DNA of 64,000 nt from Pontibacter korlensis (GTDB lineage: Bacteria > Bacteroidota > Bacteroidia > Cytophagales > Hymenobacteraceae): positions 3,128,001 to 3,192,000 of the forward strand of contig NZ_CP009621.1 in NCBI RefSeq assembly GCF_000973725.1. The letters run 5' to 3'. Positions within the stretch are counted from its first letter, which is position 1. Each line of letters starts with the position of its first letter. A program made the translations under genes and the position numbers. Shown piece by piece: positions 42,686 to 52,493 of the stretch. A model generated the notes under the pieces. It searched no databases. It saw only the letters and a list, made by a program, of their open reading frames with translations, and was not told the origin of the DNA.

Positions 42686-45600
42686 TTAATAAGCATGGGC
42701 GTGGCCCATCTTTGACTCTTCCAGCTCGGCTGTCTCACGCTCCAGTTCTTCCATTGACTTGTCTTCCAACTCGATCACAGTCTTCTTATCCAAGCCAAAC
42801 TTTGCCAGGATACGGTCAAAGCCGTAGTAGATAATCGGAACCACAATCAGGGTCAGGAACATAGATGAGCTCAGACCACCGATCAGCGCCCAGGCCAGAC
42901 CGTTTTTAGTGGCTGCCACCGAACCACCTGCCAAGGCAATCGGTAACATACCAATCACCATCGCCAGAGTCGTCATCAGGATCGGACGGAAACGTATTCT
43001 TACCGCTTCTATCAAGGCATCTTTCACGTGTGCACCCTCAGCTTTCATGTTGTTGGTAAAGTCTACCACCATGATGGCGTTCTTCGCAACCAGACCAATC
43101 ATCATGATGATACCCAGAATAGAGAAGATACTCAAAGACTGGGCAGCCAGCGCCAAGGCTAGCAAGGCACCGATGATCGCCAGAGGAATTGAGAATAGTA
43201 CTACCAGCGGATACACGTACGAATCGTACAGTGCTACCATGATCAGATACACGAAGATGATAGAGGCAAGCAAGGCAATACCCAACGTACCGAAACCTTC
43301 GCTCTGGTTTTTCAGGTCACCACCAAACTCTACGCTTACACCGGCTGGCATATGCACATCAGACAACTTTTCCTGGATCTCAGCACCTACCGAACCAGAC
43401 GGACGGCCAATTACCTGAGAGTTCACGTTAACAGAGGTTACACGGTTATAACGCTCCAGCTGCGAAGGACCAGTAGACTGGCGGATGTCTGCAAACTGTG
43501 CCAAACGTACCAGTTGCCCTGTGTTGTTAACAAAAGACAGGTTACCAATGTCCGTTACACTGCGGCGGTCAAACTCATCCAGGCGGATGTTGATATCATA
43601 GTCTTCAGTTCCTGAGCGGAAAGTAACGTCGGAGTTACCACTGAAGGCCAACTGCATACTTGCACCTACATTCTCCAGCGACAGGCCAACATTTGCCATC
43701 TTATCTCGGTCCACTACTACTTCAATCTCTGGGTTACCACCTTCAACAGATGTTTCCACGTCTACAGTACCGGATACACCCTCTGTAATTTGCATTACCT
43801 TCTGTGAGAAAGCCATTACGGAGTCAAGGTTTGAACCAGAGATTATGATCTGGATCGGAGCCTGTGCATTACCTACCAGACCAACAGGTACCGGAGTTAC
43901 TTCTACATCAGGCAGCTTGCTTTCAATATCGGCCTTAGCCTGACGGCTGAACTGGTTGGTGCTGAAGCTACGTTGTTTCACATCTACCAGCGTAACCGAC
44001 ACATCTGCTTTGTAAGCGGTGTTCTGACCAGCTTGCGCAGAAGTTGTGGTACCTACTGTGGTAAACACTTTCTCCACTTCAGGAATGCCCTGCAGGTATT
44101 CTTCTACCTGTCTTGTAGCAAAGTTTGTTTGCTCTACGGTAGCGTTCTTAGGCAACTCCAACTGCAGACTCACCTCACCACGGTCACCGGCAGGTATAAA
44201 CTCTGAACCGATAAAGCCAAACGGCACCAGCATGAAAGAGGCAACCAGCATCAGGACAGTTGCTGCCAGCGTGATAAACTTGTGGTTAAAGGCCCACTTC
44301 AAGGCAGCTGTAAAGCCGTCGATGATACGATCCAGGAAACGCTCGAATGACAGGATAAACCGGCCAAAGATGTTCTTATCTGAAACGTGCTCCAGACGAG
44401 AGAAGCGGCTAGCTAGCAATGGTATTAAGGTAAAGGCAACGAAGAGGGAGATCATAGTTGCTACCGCTACTACCACGGCAAACTGACGCAGGATGTCCGA
44501 AACCAGACCGCTTGAAAGGGCGATTGGAATAAATACCACCACGATTACAAGTGTGATGGAAGTTACTGTCGCCATGATCTCACGGATACCGTCATAAGCA
44601 GCCTGAGCTGGCTTTTTACCCATCTCCATGTGGCGGTGAATGTTCTCAATCACCACAATCGCGTCGTCCACCAGGATACCAACCACCAGCGAAAGTGCCA
44701 GCAAAGACATCAGGTTAAGCGAGTAACCCAGCAGGTACATGGCAATAAAAGTTGCCACCAGGGAAGCCGGAATTGAGATCATTACAATGACTGCGTTGCG
44801 CAGGGAGTGCAGGAACAGCAGCATCACCACCGCCACAAGTATAACCGCAATCACTAAGTCGTGCATTACCGAATCGGCAGCCTCCAGCGTAAAGTCGGAA
44901 GAGTCGTTGGCGATGTTGAAAGTAAGTCCTTCAGCAGCGTATGTTTGCTCCAGTCTGGCAAGCGCTTCTTTTGTAAGCCGGCTTACTTCCACGGCGTTAG
45001 CATCAGACTGCTTCTGGATAGTGATACCTACTGAAGGGTTAGCGTTAACGCGAGTTAATACTTCAACATCCTTCTGTGTGTCCTGTACTTCTGCTACGTC
45101 AGCAAGGCGCACAATGCCGTTCTGGTCTTCGCGGATAATCAAGTTACGCAACTGGTCCAGCGACTGGAACTTACCAGCCAAACGAATCTGTGTCTGGCCA
45201 CTTTCCTGCTTGATTTTACCAGTAGGGAAGTCAAGGTTTGAGTTGCGGATCTTCTGCTGCACCTGCAAGATGGATAGGTTATAAGCTTCCAGCTTGTTGG
45301 CATCAATGTTCACCTTGATCTCGCGCTCCTGACCACCCAAAACTTTGATGGCAGCCATACCTGGTACTCGCGACAGCTCCGGCTTGATCTTTTTGTCGAT
45401 CAGGTCATAGAACTCAGTAGCCGACATGTTGGCCGTAGCACCCATCTTAATAATCGGCAGGTCATCGAAGTCGAACTTGTTCAGCGTTGGTGACTCTGCA
45501 TCTTCTGGCAGCTTAGACAGGATGGTGTTGATCTTACGCTGCGCATCCTGTAAGCTCAGGTCCACATCAGTGCCCTGGTTCAGCTGAATGGAGATGATGG

Positions 45601-45865
45601 AAAAGCTCTCGAGCGAGGTACTTTTCATTTCCTTCACGTTCTCCAGCGATGACAGTGCGTCTTCTATCTCTTTTGTTACAGAGTTCTCTACCTCATTAGG
45701 CGAGGCACCGGGATAGATAGTACTGATAGTAAGTACCGGTGGGCTGAACTTGGGTAACAGCTCATAGTTAAGCGATTGGTAGCTGACAACCCCGAGTAGG
45801 GTGAGGACGGTAAATACCACCACCACCAGGGTTGATCGCTGTATCGATAATTTGGTTATGTTCAT
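42686..45865 (-). CDS. RND efflux transporter permease (AcrB/HAE1 type)
   Basis: A 1059-residue inner-membrane proton antiporter with the twelve-helix, two-large-loop RND layout. The N-terminus SIQRSTLVVVVFTVLTLLGV and the proton-relay motif in helix IV, VVGILVDDAIVVIENIHRHM, are clear. HAE1-type substrates (drugs, detergents, bile-like compounds) are likely rather than metals because the Cus/Czc metal motifs are absent. It is last in the operon TolC-adaptor-permease. The C-terminal tail is Glu-rich and ends GHAHAY. Confidence 0.93.
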   Translation of the reverse strand: MNITKLSIQRSTLVVVVFTVLTLLGVVSYQSLNYELLPKFSPPVLTISTIYPGASPNEVENSVTKEIEDALSSLENVKEMKSTSLESFSIISIQLNQGTDVDLSLQDAQRKINTILSKLPEDAESPTLNKFDFDDLPIIKMGATANMSATEFYDLIDKKIKPELSRVPGMAAIKVLGGQEREIKVNIDANKLEAYNLSILQVQQKIRNSNLDFPTGKIKQESGQTQIRLAGKFQSLDQLRNLIIREDQNGIVRLADVAEVQDTQKDVEVLTRVNANPSVGITIQKQSDANAVEVSRLTKEALARLEQTYAAEGLTFNIANDSSDFTLEAADSVMHDLVIAVILVAVVMLLFLHSLRNAVIVMISIPASLVATFIAMYLLGYSLNLMSLLALSLVVGILVDDAIVVIENIHRHMEMGKKPAQAAYDGIREIMATVTSITLVIVVVFIPIALSSGLVSDILRQFAVVVAVATMISLFVAFTLIPLLASRFSRLEHVSDKNIFGRFILSFERFLDRIIDGFTAALKWAFNHKFITLAATVLMLVASFMLVPFGFIGSEFIPAGDRGEVSLQLELPKNATVEQTNFATRQVEEYLQGIPEVEKVFTTVGTTTSAQAGQNTAYKADVSVTLVDVKQRSFSTNQFSRQAKADIESKLPDVEVTPVPVGLVGNAQAPIQIIISGSNLDSVMAFSQKVMQITEGVSGTVDVETSVEGGNPEIEVVVDRDKMANVGLSLENVGASMQLAFSGNSDVTFRSGTEDYDINIRLDEFDRRSVTDIGNLSFVNNTGQLVRLAQFADIRQSTGPSQLERYNRVTSVNVNSQVIGRPSGSVGAEIQEKLSDVHMPAGVSVEFGGDLKNQSEGFGTLGIALLASIIFVYLIMVALYDSYVYPLVVLFSIPLAIIGALLALALAAQSLSIFSILGIIMMIGLVAKNAIMVVDFTNNMKAEGAHVKDALIEAVRIRFRPILMTTLAMVIGMLPIALAGGSVAATKNGLAWALIGGLSSSMFLTLIVVPIIYYGFDRILAKFGLDKKTVIELEDKSMEELERETAELEESKMGHAHAY

Positions 45866-45901
45866 TTCTTAGTTTTCTCTTTAAAAGAAGTATTTTAGGT
45901 C

Positions 45902-46954
45902 TTACAGTACAGACACTTTTATGCCTTCACGCAGGTTGATCTGACCGCTTTTTACTACTTTCTCGTTTGGCTGCACACCTTCCAGAATCTCAACCTTATC
46001 CTGTGTTACAGTACCCACTCTTACCTTGCGCAGCTTTGCTTTTCCATCTTTCACCACATACACACTTGGGTTCTGGATGCTACCTACAATGGCTTCGCGT
46101 GGTAACAGCTGTGCATCGCGCTGATCAGCTACTTCGAAGTAAGCAGTACCATACATACCTGCTCTCAAGTTGTTGTTGGCTGCATTCTGTACTTCCACTT
46201 CCACGTCAAACTTCAGGGTTGGATCGGCTTGCGCAGCAATGGCAGTAACAACACCTTCGTACTCCTGACCTGAGCCTGCATCTGCTTTCACCTTAACTTT
46301 ATCGCCTTTGCTGATCAGCAGCACTTCGCTTTCAGAGGCTTTTACTTTCAGCTTCAGTTTGTCCACGTTCACGATATCGTACAGCTTTGTACCCATATTC
46401 AGGAAAGAACCAACCTCTACATAGATCTCGTTTATCTCGCCGCTAATAGGGGCAGTGATGCGTGTTTTGTTCAGGCGCTGACGGGCGGCTACTAGTTGTG
46501 CTTGTGTAGACTTTGCGGCTAAGCGAGCCTCTTCCAGCTGTCTTTTAGTGATGGCATCACCTTCAGCCAGGTTCTCAAAGCGCTCCAGGTCTCTTTTGGC
46601 TTTCTCAGCATTAGCTTGCGCTGTAGCCAGGTCAGCAGCCATGGTATTGCTTTCTACCTGCAACAGTAGCTCACCGGCTCTAACTTTTTCGCCTTTGCGT
46701 TTTAGCACGTTTGTGATTTGCCCCTGCGTCTCTGACAGAAGTGTCAGGCTCTGAATTGGTGCAAAATTTCCTTGTGCGGTAAAGGACTTGTCCAGCTTGG
46801 CAGTTTTGACTTCTGTTACTGCTACCGGAATGGCATCGCTCTTTATTTCAGCCACTGCTGCGTTCGCTGCCATTTGCTCTTTATTGCTCATCAGCTTGTA
46901 GCCAATAGCACCCAAAGCAACAAGCACAACCAGGATATAAATTACTTTCTTCAT
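45902..46954 (-). CDS. RND efflux periplasmic adaptor subunit
   Basis: A 350-residue membrane fusion protein anchored by one N-terminal helix (VIYILVVLVALGAIGYKLM). The hairpin coiled coil (about 95-165) sits between two lipoyl half-motifs (SLTLLSETQGQITNVLKRKG; LNKTRITAPISGEINEIYVE), then beta-barrel and membrane-proximal domains follow. It lies between the TolC gene (19-bp gap) and the permease gene (36-bp gap), all co-directional. It connects the pump to the TolC channel. Confidence 0.93.
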   Translation of the reverse strand: MKKVIYILVVLVALGAIGYKLMSNKEQMAANAAVAEIKSDAIPVAVTEVKTAKLDKSFTAQGNFAPIQSLTLLSETQGQITNVLKRKGEKVRAGELLLQVESNTMAADLATAQANAEKAKRDLERFENLAEGDAITKRQLEEARLAAKSTQAQLVAARQRLNKTRITAPISGEINEIYVEVGSFLNMGTKLYDIVNVDKLKLKVKASESEVLLISKGDKVKVKADAGSGQEYEGVVTAIAAQADPTLKFDVEVEVQNAANNNLRAGMYGTAYFEVADQRDAQLLPREAIVGSIQNPSVYVVKDGKAKLRKVRVGTVTQDKVEILEGVQPNEKVVKSGQINLREGIKVSVL

Positions 46955-46973
46955 CTTCTGTTAAGTGTATGTC

Positions 46974-48326
46974 TTATTTGTTTAGTGTTTCTAGCTCACC
47001 TCTAGCTTTCAGGTAGTTCAGCTGGGCGATTTTATACTTTAGTTTCTCGTTGTTCAGGTTTGTCTTAGCCTCACGAAGACTAACTTCTGCATCCAGCAGG
47101 TCGGTCAGCGGTGAAATACCTTCTTTATAGCGATCGTTGGTGGTGTTGTACACCTCTTGCGCCAGGTCCACATTCTTCTCCTGCACTGAGATGGAAGTTT
47201 GGCTGTTCTGCAACTGGGCATAGGCATTGGTCAGTTCCACAGCTGTGTTTGTCTCCAGTTTGCTTAGGTCTTCGTCGATCTTTTTCATCTCCAGCTGACC
47301 CTGCTTTACCTGAGCATCTTTTTTGAAGCCGTCGAAGATCGGGATGTTTATTTGCAGGCCAACAACTGATGTTTTGAACCACGGAACACTAGAAGAGAAA
47401 AGCTCATCGCGCTGGGTGTTGTATCCGTACTGGCCATAAGCTGACAGCGTAGGGTAGTAGCCAGCCTGAATGTTCTTGATGCTATAGCTCTGCAGCTGCT
47501 TTTGTGTATTCAAAAGCTCGTATTGAGCTTTCTGCGCAACAGCTTGTTCTGCGGTAATAGCTTCAGTAACCGTCATGTCCAGCTCGTCGGAGGCATCACT
47601 CAAGGCAATGTCCTGGTCCAGCGGCATGTTCATGAAGAACTTCAGTACATTTTTCTGCTGCTCAAACGTTGTGGTTAAAGTCTGCAGCTGGTTTTGAAGG
47701 TTTGTAGTGTTCACCTTTACGCGGTTTAGCTCTACTTTCGGCACCAGGTCGTTTTTATACTGCAGTTGCATAATACGCTCAAGCTCAGCAAGCCTGTCAA
47801 GGTTAGCTTGCAGGTTCTCAAACTGCTGCTTTGTCTGCAACGTCTGGTAATATGCTGTTCCGATGTTGTAGATCAGGTCCTCCTGAGCCATTTCTGTTCT
47901 GATGCGGTAAAGGTCCTGCGTTGTTTTAGCAGCCTTAAGGCCAACAAAGTAAGATTGGTTAAAGAGCAGCTGCGTCAGGCGCACATTACCGCTAGCATTG
48001 TAGTCTTTACCAAACCGCACCGGAATATCTTGTCCAGGTTGGCCAGCTAAGGCACCAGGCAGGATCTGTGTTGGCAGGGCAGGGTAGTAGTCTACACCAC
48101 CGGTAGCGTTTAGCTGCGGCAGTCCCTGGCTTCTGGCCTCACGGATCTGCTGCGTGCCAATTTGCTCGTCATAGGCAGCTTTTCTTACGTCCTGGTTATT
48201 GCCCAGAGCGTACTCAATACACTCCTCCAGAGTCAGCTCTTTTAAACCAGTAGCTGCTGGCTCCTGGGCAAAGGCCGGACGCATTATCAGCGCCATTGCT
48301 CCTATTAAAAAATACTTTTTAATCAC
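46974..48326 (-). CDS. TolC-family outer membrane channel protein
   Basis: A 450-residue outer-membrane protein with signal peptide (KYFLIGAMALIMRPAFAQEP) and two TolC-type helical repeats; LTLEECIEYALGNNQDVRKA is the typical first helix. It is the first gene of the RND operon. A 20-bp palindrome at 48364-48383, matching one upstream of the GbsR-type gene, lies in its promoter region, so it is likely repressed or activated by that regulator. Confidence 0.92.
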   Translation of the reverse strand: MIKKYFLIGAMALIMRPAFAQEPAATGLKELTLEECIEYALGNNQDVRKAAYDEQIGTQQIREARSQGLPQLNATGGVDYYPALPTQILPGALAGQPGQDIPVRFGKDYNASGNVRLTQLLFNQSYFVGLKAAKTTQDLYRIRTEMAQEDLIYNIGTAYYQTLQTKQQFENLQANLDRLAELERIMQLQYKNDLVPKVELNRVKVNTTNLQNQLQTLTTTFEQQKNVLKFFMNMPLDQDIALSDASDELDMTVTEAITAEQAVAQKAQYELLNTQKQLQSYSIKNIQAGYYPTLSAYGQYGYNTQRDELFSSSVPWFKTSVVGLQINIPIFDGFKKDAQVKQGQLEMKKIDEDLSKLETNTAVELTNAYAQLQNSQTSISVQEKNVDLAQEVYNTTNDRYKEGISPLTDLLDAEVSLREAKTNLNNEKLKYKIAQLNYLKARGELETLNK

Positions 48327-48363
48327 GGTATTTTGGATTTATGTTGTTTTATTTGTTATGGTT

Positions 48364-48383
48364 AGTTCTGAATTTTGAGAACT
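48364..48383. promoter_or_regulatory. Operator palindrome upstream of the RND operon
   Basis: AGTTCTGAATTTTGAGAACT, an AGTTCT-N8-AGAACT palindrome, lies 38 bp upstream of the TolC ATG. It is 18/20 identical to 48919-48938 in front of the regulator gene. Probably the binding site of the regulator encoded at 48401-48865. Confidence 0.75.
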
Positions 48384-48400
48384 ATAAAGGGTAAAAATTT

Positions 48401-48865
48401 TTACTTTTTCTGTGCCTCCCAGCGCTTAAGCAGCTGTGGCAATTCGCTGTGAAGGTACTTTAGGAAATCTGCCAGCTCCAGCAGGTTGCGGTTATAGCCC
48501 GGCGTTTCCTTTGTTCGTTCATTCACCACTTCATGCAAGGTTTTAGAAAATTCCGTTATAGAATCAATCTCATGCAGAACCAGTTCTCGCCATCTGTCTA
48601 GCTTTAGGCGGAAATAGCGCTTTCGGTCACCGTTATATGTAATATACTCCAACCGGTTTAGGTGTTGCAACAAGCTTAGCGCATTGCTAGTAGCGCTTTT
48701 GCTAATGTTAAGCGTCTCCCGTATCTCGTCAAAAGTTAGTTCAGGCTTATCAGACACATAAAGCAAGCCAATGATTCGGCCAGCAACAGGCTGCATCCCG
48801 GTTTTCTCCTGGAATATGCCTATCCGCTCAATCAATGTCTGCTGTTTTTCTGTTAAGTTTATCAT
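48401..48865 (-). CDS. GbsR/MarR-family transcriptional regulator
   Basis: A 154-residue winged-helix regulator. The helix-turn-helix lies at about residues 38-66 (LTFDEIRETLNISKSATSNA), followed by the wing YITYNGDRKRYFRL. The C-terminal helices (about 95-150) should form the dimer interface. The product begins the efflux block and its gene is 75 bp upstream of the TolC gene, in the same direction. Near-identical operators flank it on both sides (48364 and 48919), so autoregulation plus control of the pump is likely. Confidence 0.87.
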   Translation of the reverse strand: MINLTEKQQTLIERIGIFQEKTGMQPVAGRIIGLLYVSDKPELTFDEIRETLNISKSATSNALSLLQHLNRLEYITYNGDRKRYFRLKLDRWRELVLHEIDSITEFSKTLHEVVNERTKETPGYNRNLLELADFLKYLHSELPQLLKRWEAQKK

Positions 48866-48918
48866 TTGTTCTCCTTCTTTGTATTAAGAACATCACAAAG
48901 GTATAACATAGTTCTGTT

Positions 48919-48938
48919 AGTTCCTAATTTTGAGAACT
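48919..48938. promoter_or_regulatory. Operator palindrome upstream of the GbsR-type gene
   Basis: AGTTCCTAATTTTGAGAACT, 18/20 identical to the site in front of the RND operon. An additional half-site AGTTCT lies 10 bp to the left (48909-48914). Probable autoregulatory site. Confidence 0.75.
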
Positions 48939-49151
48939 TAATTACTTATTTTCTTAGTGTCGCCTGCAAATGCAGCTCCGCCTTCATTCTAGGGCCATGT
49001 TACTGCTTTTTTCTATCATTTTGATAGATAGTAATCTATAAATTAAAACCTGCGTAGGAGGTTAGGGTATATCAGTATTTCCAGGCTTTAGGTTTTGCGT
49101 AAAGCTTATCCGGACTAGTACTTTTAGTATAACCATAAAAGAACAGCTAAC

Positions 49152-50807
49152 ATGGCTTCACAATATAATAGATGGTACCACCCCTACGATATCAATGAGC
49201 AGTATAAAAAACGTGTAGCATACTTCTGTATGGAGTATGGAATAGACCAGGCACTGAAAGTATACTCTGGAGGCCTGGGCTTTCTGGCAGGCTCGCATAT
49301 GCGCAGTGCCTATGAATTAAGACAGAATATGATCGGTATTGGTATGCTATGGAAGTATGGTTACTACGATCAGGAGCGCAATGAGGACCAGACAATGCGG
49401 CCACACTTCCAGCAGAAGTTTTATTCTTTTCTGGAGGATTCCGGCATTACCGTTCGGGTACTGGTTAATGAGCACCCGGTGCTGGTGAAGGCTATGGTGC
49501 TGAAGCCTGAGATTTTTGGCACAGTGCCTATGTACTTCCTGACTACCGATATACCAGACAACGATCACTTGGCCCGGACCATAACGCACCGCCTTTATGA
49601 CCCAGAGCCTCAGGCCCGCATAGCCCAGAGTATAGTGTTGGGTGTGGGCGGAGCTAAAGTGGTAGAAGCATTGGGAGGTGCAGAAATATACCATATGAAC
49701 GAGGGGCATGCCCTTCCGCTGGCGTTTAAGCTTTTCGAAGAATACGGTAAGCTGGATGAAGTACGTAAGCGCCTTGTATTTACCACGCATACGCCTGAGA
49801 AAGCTGGTAATGAGCAGCACGATATATTTCTGCTGCACAGAATGAGTTTCTTTAATGGCATTCCGCTGGATGAGGTGCGGGAGCTGACAGGTATGCATGG
49901 ACAGATGTTCGACCATACCCTGGCGGCACTAAGGCTCGCTAAAATTGCCAATGGAGTATCGCAGCTGCACGGCGAGGTGGCCCGGGATATGTGGTACGAC
50001 AATGAGGGCGTCTGCGAGATCAAGGCTATCACCAATGCGCAGAACTTTAACTTCTGGGCCGATGAGGAGCTGTGGCAAGCTATGGAGCGTGATGATAATG
50101 AGACCTTAGCTAACCGGAAAGAAGAGCTGAAGCGGCAGTTGTTTAAAGAGGTGGCTAACCAGGCTGGTAAGTTGTTTAGGCCAGATGTACTTACGGTAGT
50201 ATGGGCTCGCCGATTTGCTGCTTACAAACGAGCAGACCTACTGGTGCGTGATATACAGCGATTTGTCGATTTTATTAGCAACAAAGAAATGCCTGTTCAG
50301 GTAATTTGGGCAGGAAAACCATATCCGTTCGATTTTGGGGCTATTAACGTGTTTAATAGGCTTGTGAAACTGTCACAGCAATTGGATAACGTAGCTGTGC
50401 TAACAGGCTATGAGATAGAGCTTTCGCGGAAGCTGAAACAGGGTTGTGATGTGTGGCTGAATACGCCTCGGCGCCCACGAGAGGCCTCTGGTACCAGCGG
50501 CATGACAGCTGCTATGAACGGAGGTGTAAACGTATCGGTGCAGGATGGTTGGCTGCCGGAGTACGCCCGTAATGGTGAAAACAGCTTTGTGCTCCCGGTG
50601 GCAGACGTAAGCAAGCCGAACGAAGCCCAGGATGATGAGGACTACAACAACCTGATGCGCATGTTTGAGAAAGAGATCGTGCCGGTATACTATCACAATC
50701 GTGAACGCTGGTGCTACATCATGAAGCAAAGTATGCGCGATGTAGTACCTCATTTCGAGTCAAACCGCATGGCTCACCAGTATTATGAGCAGCTGTTTAA
50801 TGTTTAA
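49152..50807 (+). CDS. GT35 alpha-glucan phosphorylase homologue lacking the PLP lysine
   Basis: A 551-residue short-form glycogen/starch phosphorylase homologue. N-terminal RVAYFCMEYGIDQALKVYSG with GGLGFLAGSH, IYHMNEGHA, FTTHTPEKAGNE and WARRFAAYKRADLL are GT35 motifs. In the PLP region, EASGTSGMTAAMNG, the lysine that forms the Schiff base (GTSGMK) is Thr452 (codon ACA), while the surrounding loop is intact. Without PLP it should not phosphorolyse glycogen by the standard mechanism. It is a single gene with a terminator behind it. It may be a non-PLP glucan-binding or transferase protein. Confidence 0.85.
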   Translation: MASQYNRWYHPYDINEQYKKRVAYFCMEYGIDQALKVYSGGLGFLAGSHMRSAYELRQNMIGIGMLWKYGYYDQERNEDQTMRPHFQQKFYSFLEDSGITVRVLVNEHPVLVKAMVLKPEIFGTVPMYFLTTDIPDNDHLARTITHRLYDPEPQARIAQSIVLGVGGAKVVEALGGAEIYHMNEGHALPLAFKLFEEYGKLDEVRKRLVFTTHTPEKAGNEQHDIFLLHRMSFFNGIPLDEVRELTGMHGQMFDHTLAALRLAKIANGVSQLHGEVARDMWYDNEGVCEIKAITNAQNFNFWADEELWQAMERDDNETLANRKEELKRQLFKEVANQAGKLFRPDVLTVVWARRFAAYKRADLLVRDIQRFVDFISNKEMPVQVIWAGKPYPFDFGAINVFNRLVKLSQQLDNVAVLTGYEIELSRKLKQGCDVWLNTPRRPREASGTSGMTAAMNGGVNVSVQDGWLPEYARNGENSFVLPVADVSKPNEAQDDEDYNNLMRMFEKEIVPVYYHNRERWCYIMKQSMRDVVPHFESNRMAHQYYEQLFNV

Positions 50808-50858
50808 TTATATCAAAGCACGCCGGGCAAAACATCAGGTAAAACCCTGTATGTGCAA

Positions 50859-50895
50859 AAGAAGAGGGCCGTTCACATTAAACGGCCCTCTTCTT
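50859..50895. terminator. Bidirectional terminator between GT35 and pepD genes
   Basis: Perfect 15-bp stem AAGAAGAGGGCCGTT / AACGGCCCTCTTCTT with a 7-nt loop, in the gap between convergent genes. Confidence 0.92.
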
Positions 50896-50934
50896 ATAAG
50901 TTATGTAACTGATCCAGGGAGTTGTGCTATGCAA

Positions 50935-52398
50935 TTATGCTTTTACAGGTATGCCCTGTAAAGTATCGAGCAAGAAGTCCCAATACTTCTGTACCGAGCT
51001 GATCTGAACTTTCTCGTCAGGGGAGTGAGCGCCACGGATATTAGGTCCGAAGGAAATCATCTCCATGCCTGGGTAGTTAGAACCAAGTATACCACACTCT
51101 AGGCCGGCATGACAAGCGTTAACGTCTGGTTCGCTGTTGAATTTGTTGCGGTACAAGTCGCTCATCAGCTTGATGATTGCAGCATCAGGGTTCGGTGCCC
51201 AGCCTGGGTAAGAACCGCTTAGGCTTACCTCTGCACCCGCCAACTCCAGTGCAGACTGTATAGCGGCTGCCAAATCGTCTTTTTCTGAATCTACGGAGCT
51301 GCGTGTTAGGCACAGAATTCTGTACTCACCATCTTTCAATTCTACACGCGCTATGTTATTAGATGTTTGCACCAATCCTTCAATATCAGGACTCATACGG
51401 TAGATGCCGTTTGGCGTAGCGTAAAGTGCGCGGAGTAGCTTACCTGTAAATTCTTCTGTTGCTACCTGAGCCGGAGCTTCAACTCCAGCTACCTGTACCT
51501 GCAAATTAGGGTCAGTGGTTTTATACTCCTGTACCAGTATGGTCAGCTGCTCTTCTACGTATTTCTCAAAGGCCGCTTTATCTCCATAGGCTACGGCAAC
51601 AAAGGCAGAAGACTCACGAGGTATGGCATTGCGAAGTCCGCCTCCATCTATACTTCCGATGCGAACATTAAACTGCTTGCTTGCATGGTGCAACAGGCGG
51701 TTCATCAGCTTATTGGCATTACCACGGCCGCGAATAATGTCCATGCCGGAATGTCCGCCGGTTAAGCCTTTTACAGTGAGCTTATAACCAGCCATACCTG
51801 CCGAAGTACTTTCCTGCTCGTATGTTCCAGTGGCTGTTACGTCCACGCCGCCAGCACAGCCTATGGTCAATTCACGGTCATCTTCGGTATCCAGGTTAAG
51901 GAGTATATTTGCATCCAGCAAACCACCTTTCAGGCCCAGGGCGCCTGTCATGCCTGTTTCCTCATCAATTGTAAACAATGCCTCGATGGCTGGGTGCTGG
52001 ATGTCTTTAGATGCAAGTACAGCCATGATGGTAGCCACACCTATACCATTATCGGCACCCAAGGTAGTGCCGCGTGCTTTTACCCAGTCACCGTCCACAT
52101 ACATATCGATGCCTTGGGTATCGAAGTCGAAATTGGTATCGTTGTTTTTCTGGTGCACCATGTCCAGGTGGCTTTGCATGGCAACGGTTTGGCGGTTCTC
52201 CATGCCAGGGGTAGCAGGCTTCTTGATGATCACATTGCCTGTTTCATCCTTATGTGTTTCCAGGCCCAGGTTATGGCCAAAATCAAGTATAAACTGAATT
52301 ACCCGCTCTTCTTTTTTAGAGGGACGGGGTACAGCATTCAGGTCAGCAAAGTTTTCCCATAGTGCCTTTGGTTCCAGGCTTCGTACTTCAGAGCTCAT
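50935..52398 (-). CDS. pepD: Aminoacyl-histidine dipeptidase (M20C)
   Basis: A 487-residue cytosolic dizinc dipeptidase. Family motifs are VAMQSHLDMVHQK (metal His and Asp), GTTLGADNGIGVA (bridging Asp), TIDEETGMTGALG (catalytic Glu-Glu), LNLDTEDD and the late GLECGILGSNYPG plus GPNIRGAHSPDEK. It cleaves dipeptides such as carnosine and other X-His peptides. The length matches PepD. It is a single gene with a terminator shared with the convergent GT35 gene. Confidence 0.92.
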   Translation of the reverse strand: MSSEVRSLEPKALWENFADLNAVPRPSKKEERVIQFILDFGHNLGLETHKDETGNVIIKKPATPGMENRQTVAMQSHLDMVHQKNNDTNFDFDTQGIDMYVDGDWVKARGTTLGADNGIGVATIMAVLASKDIQHPAIEALFTIDEETGMTGALGLKGGLLDANILLNLDTEDDRELTIGCAGGVDVTATGTYEQESTSAGMAGYKLTVKGLTGGHSGMDIIRGRGNANKLMNRLLHHASKQFNVRIGSIDGGGLRNAIPRESSAFVAVAYGDKAAFEKYVEEQLTILVQEYKTTDPNLQVQVAGVEAPAQVATEEFTGKLLRALYATPNGIYRMSPDIEGLVQTSNNIARVELKDGEYRILCLTRSSVDSEKDDLAAAIQSALELAGAEVSLSGSYPGWAPNPDAAIIKLMSDLYRNKFNSEPDVNACHAGLECGILGSNYPGMEMISFGPNIRGAHSPDEKVQISSVQKYWDFLLDTLQGIPVKA

Positions 52399-52493
52399 AG
52401 ATTCTGTTGTTTTAGTTTCCGGTATCAGCCTTAGGGCTGAGAGAGCCTAAAGTTACGCATTTAAGCTGGAAAAGCAGGAAGGGGAGGAGCCAG

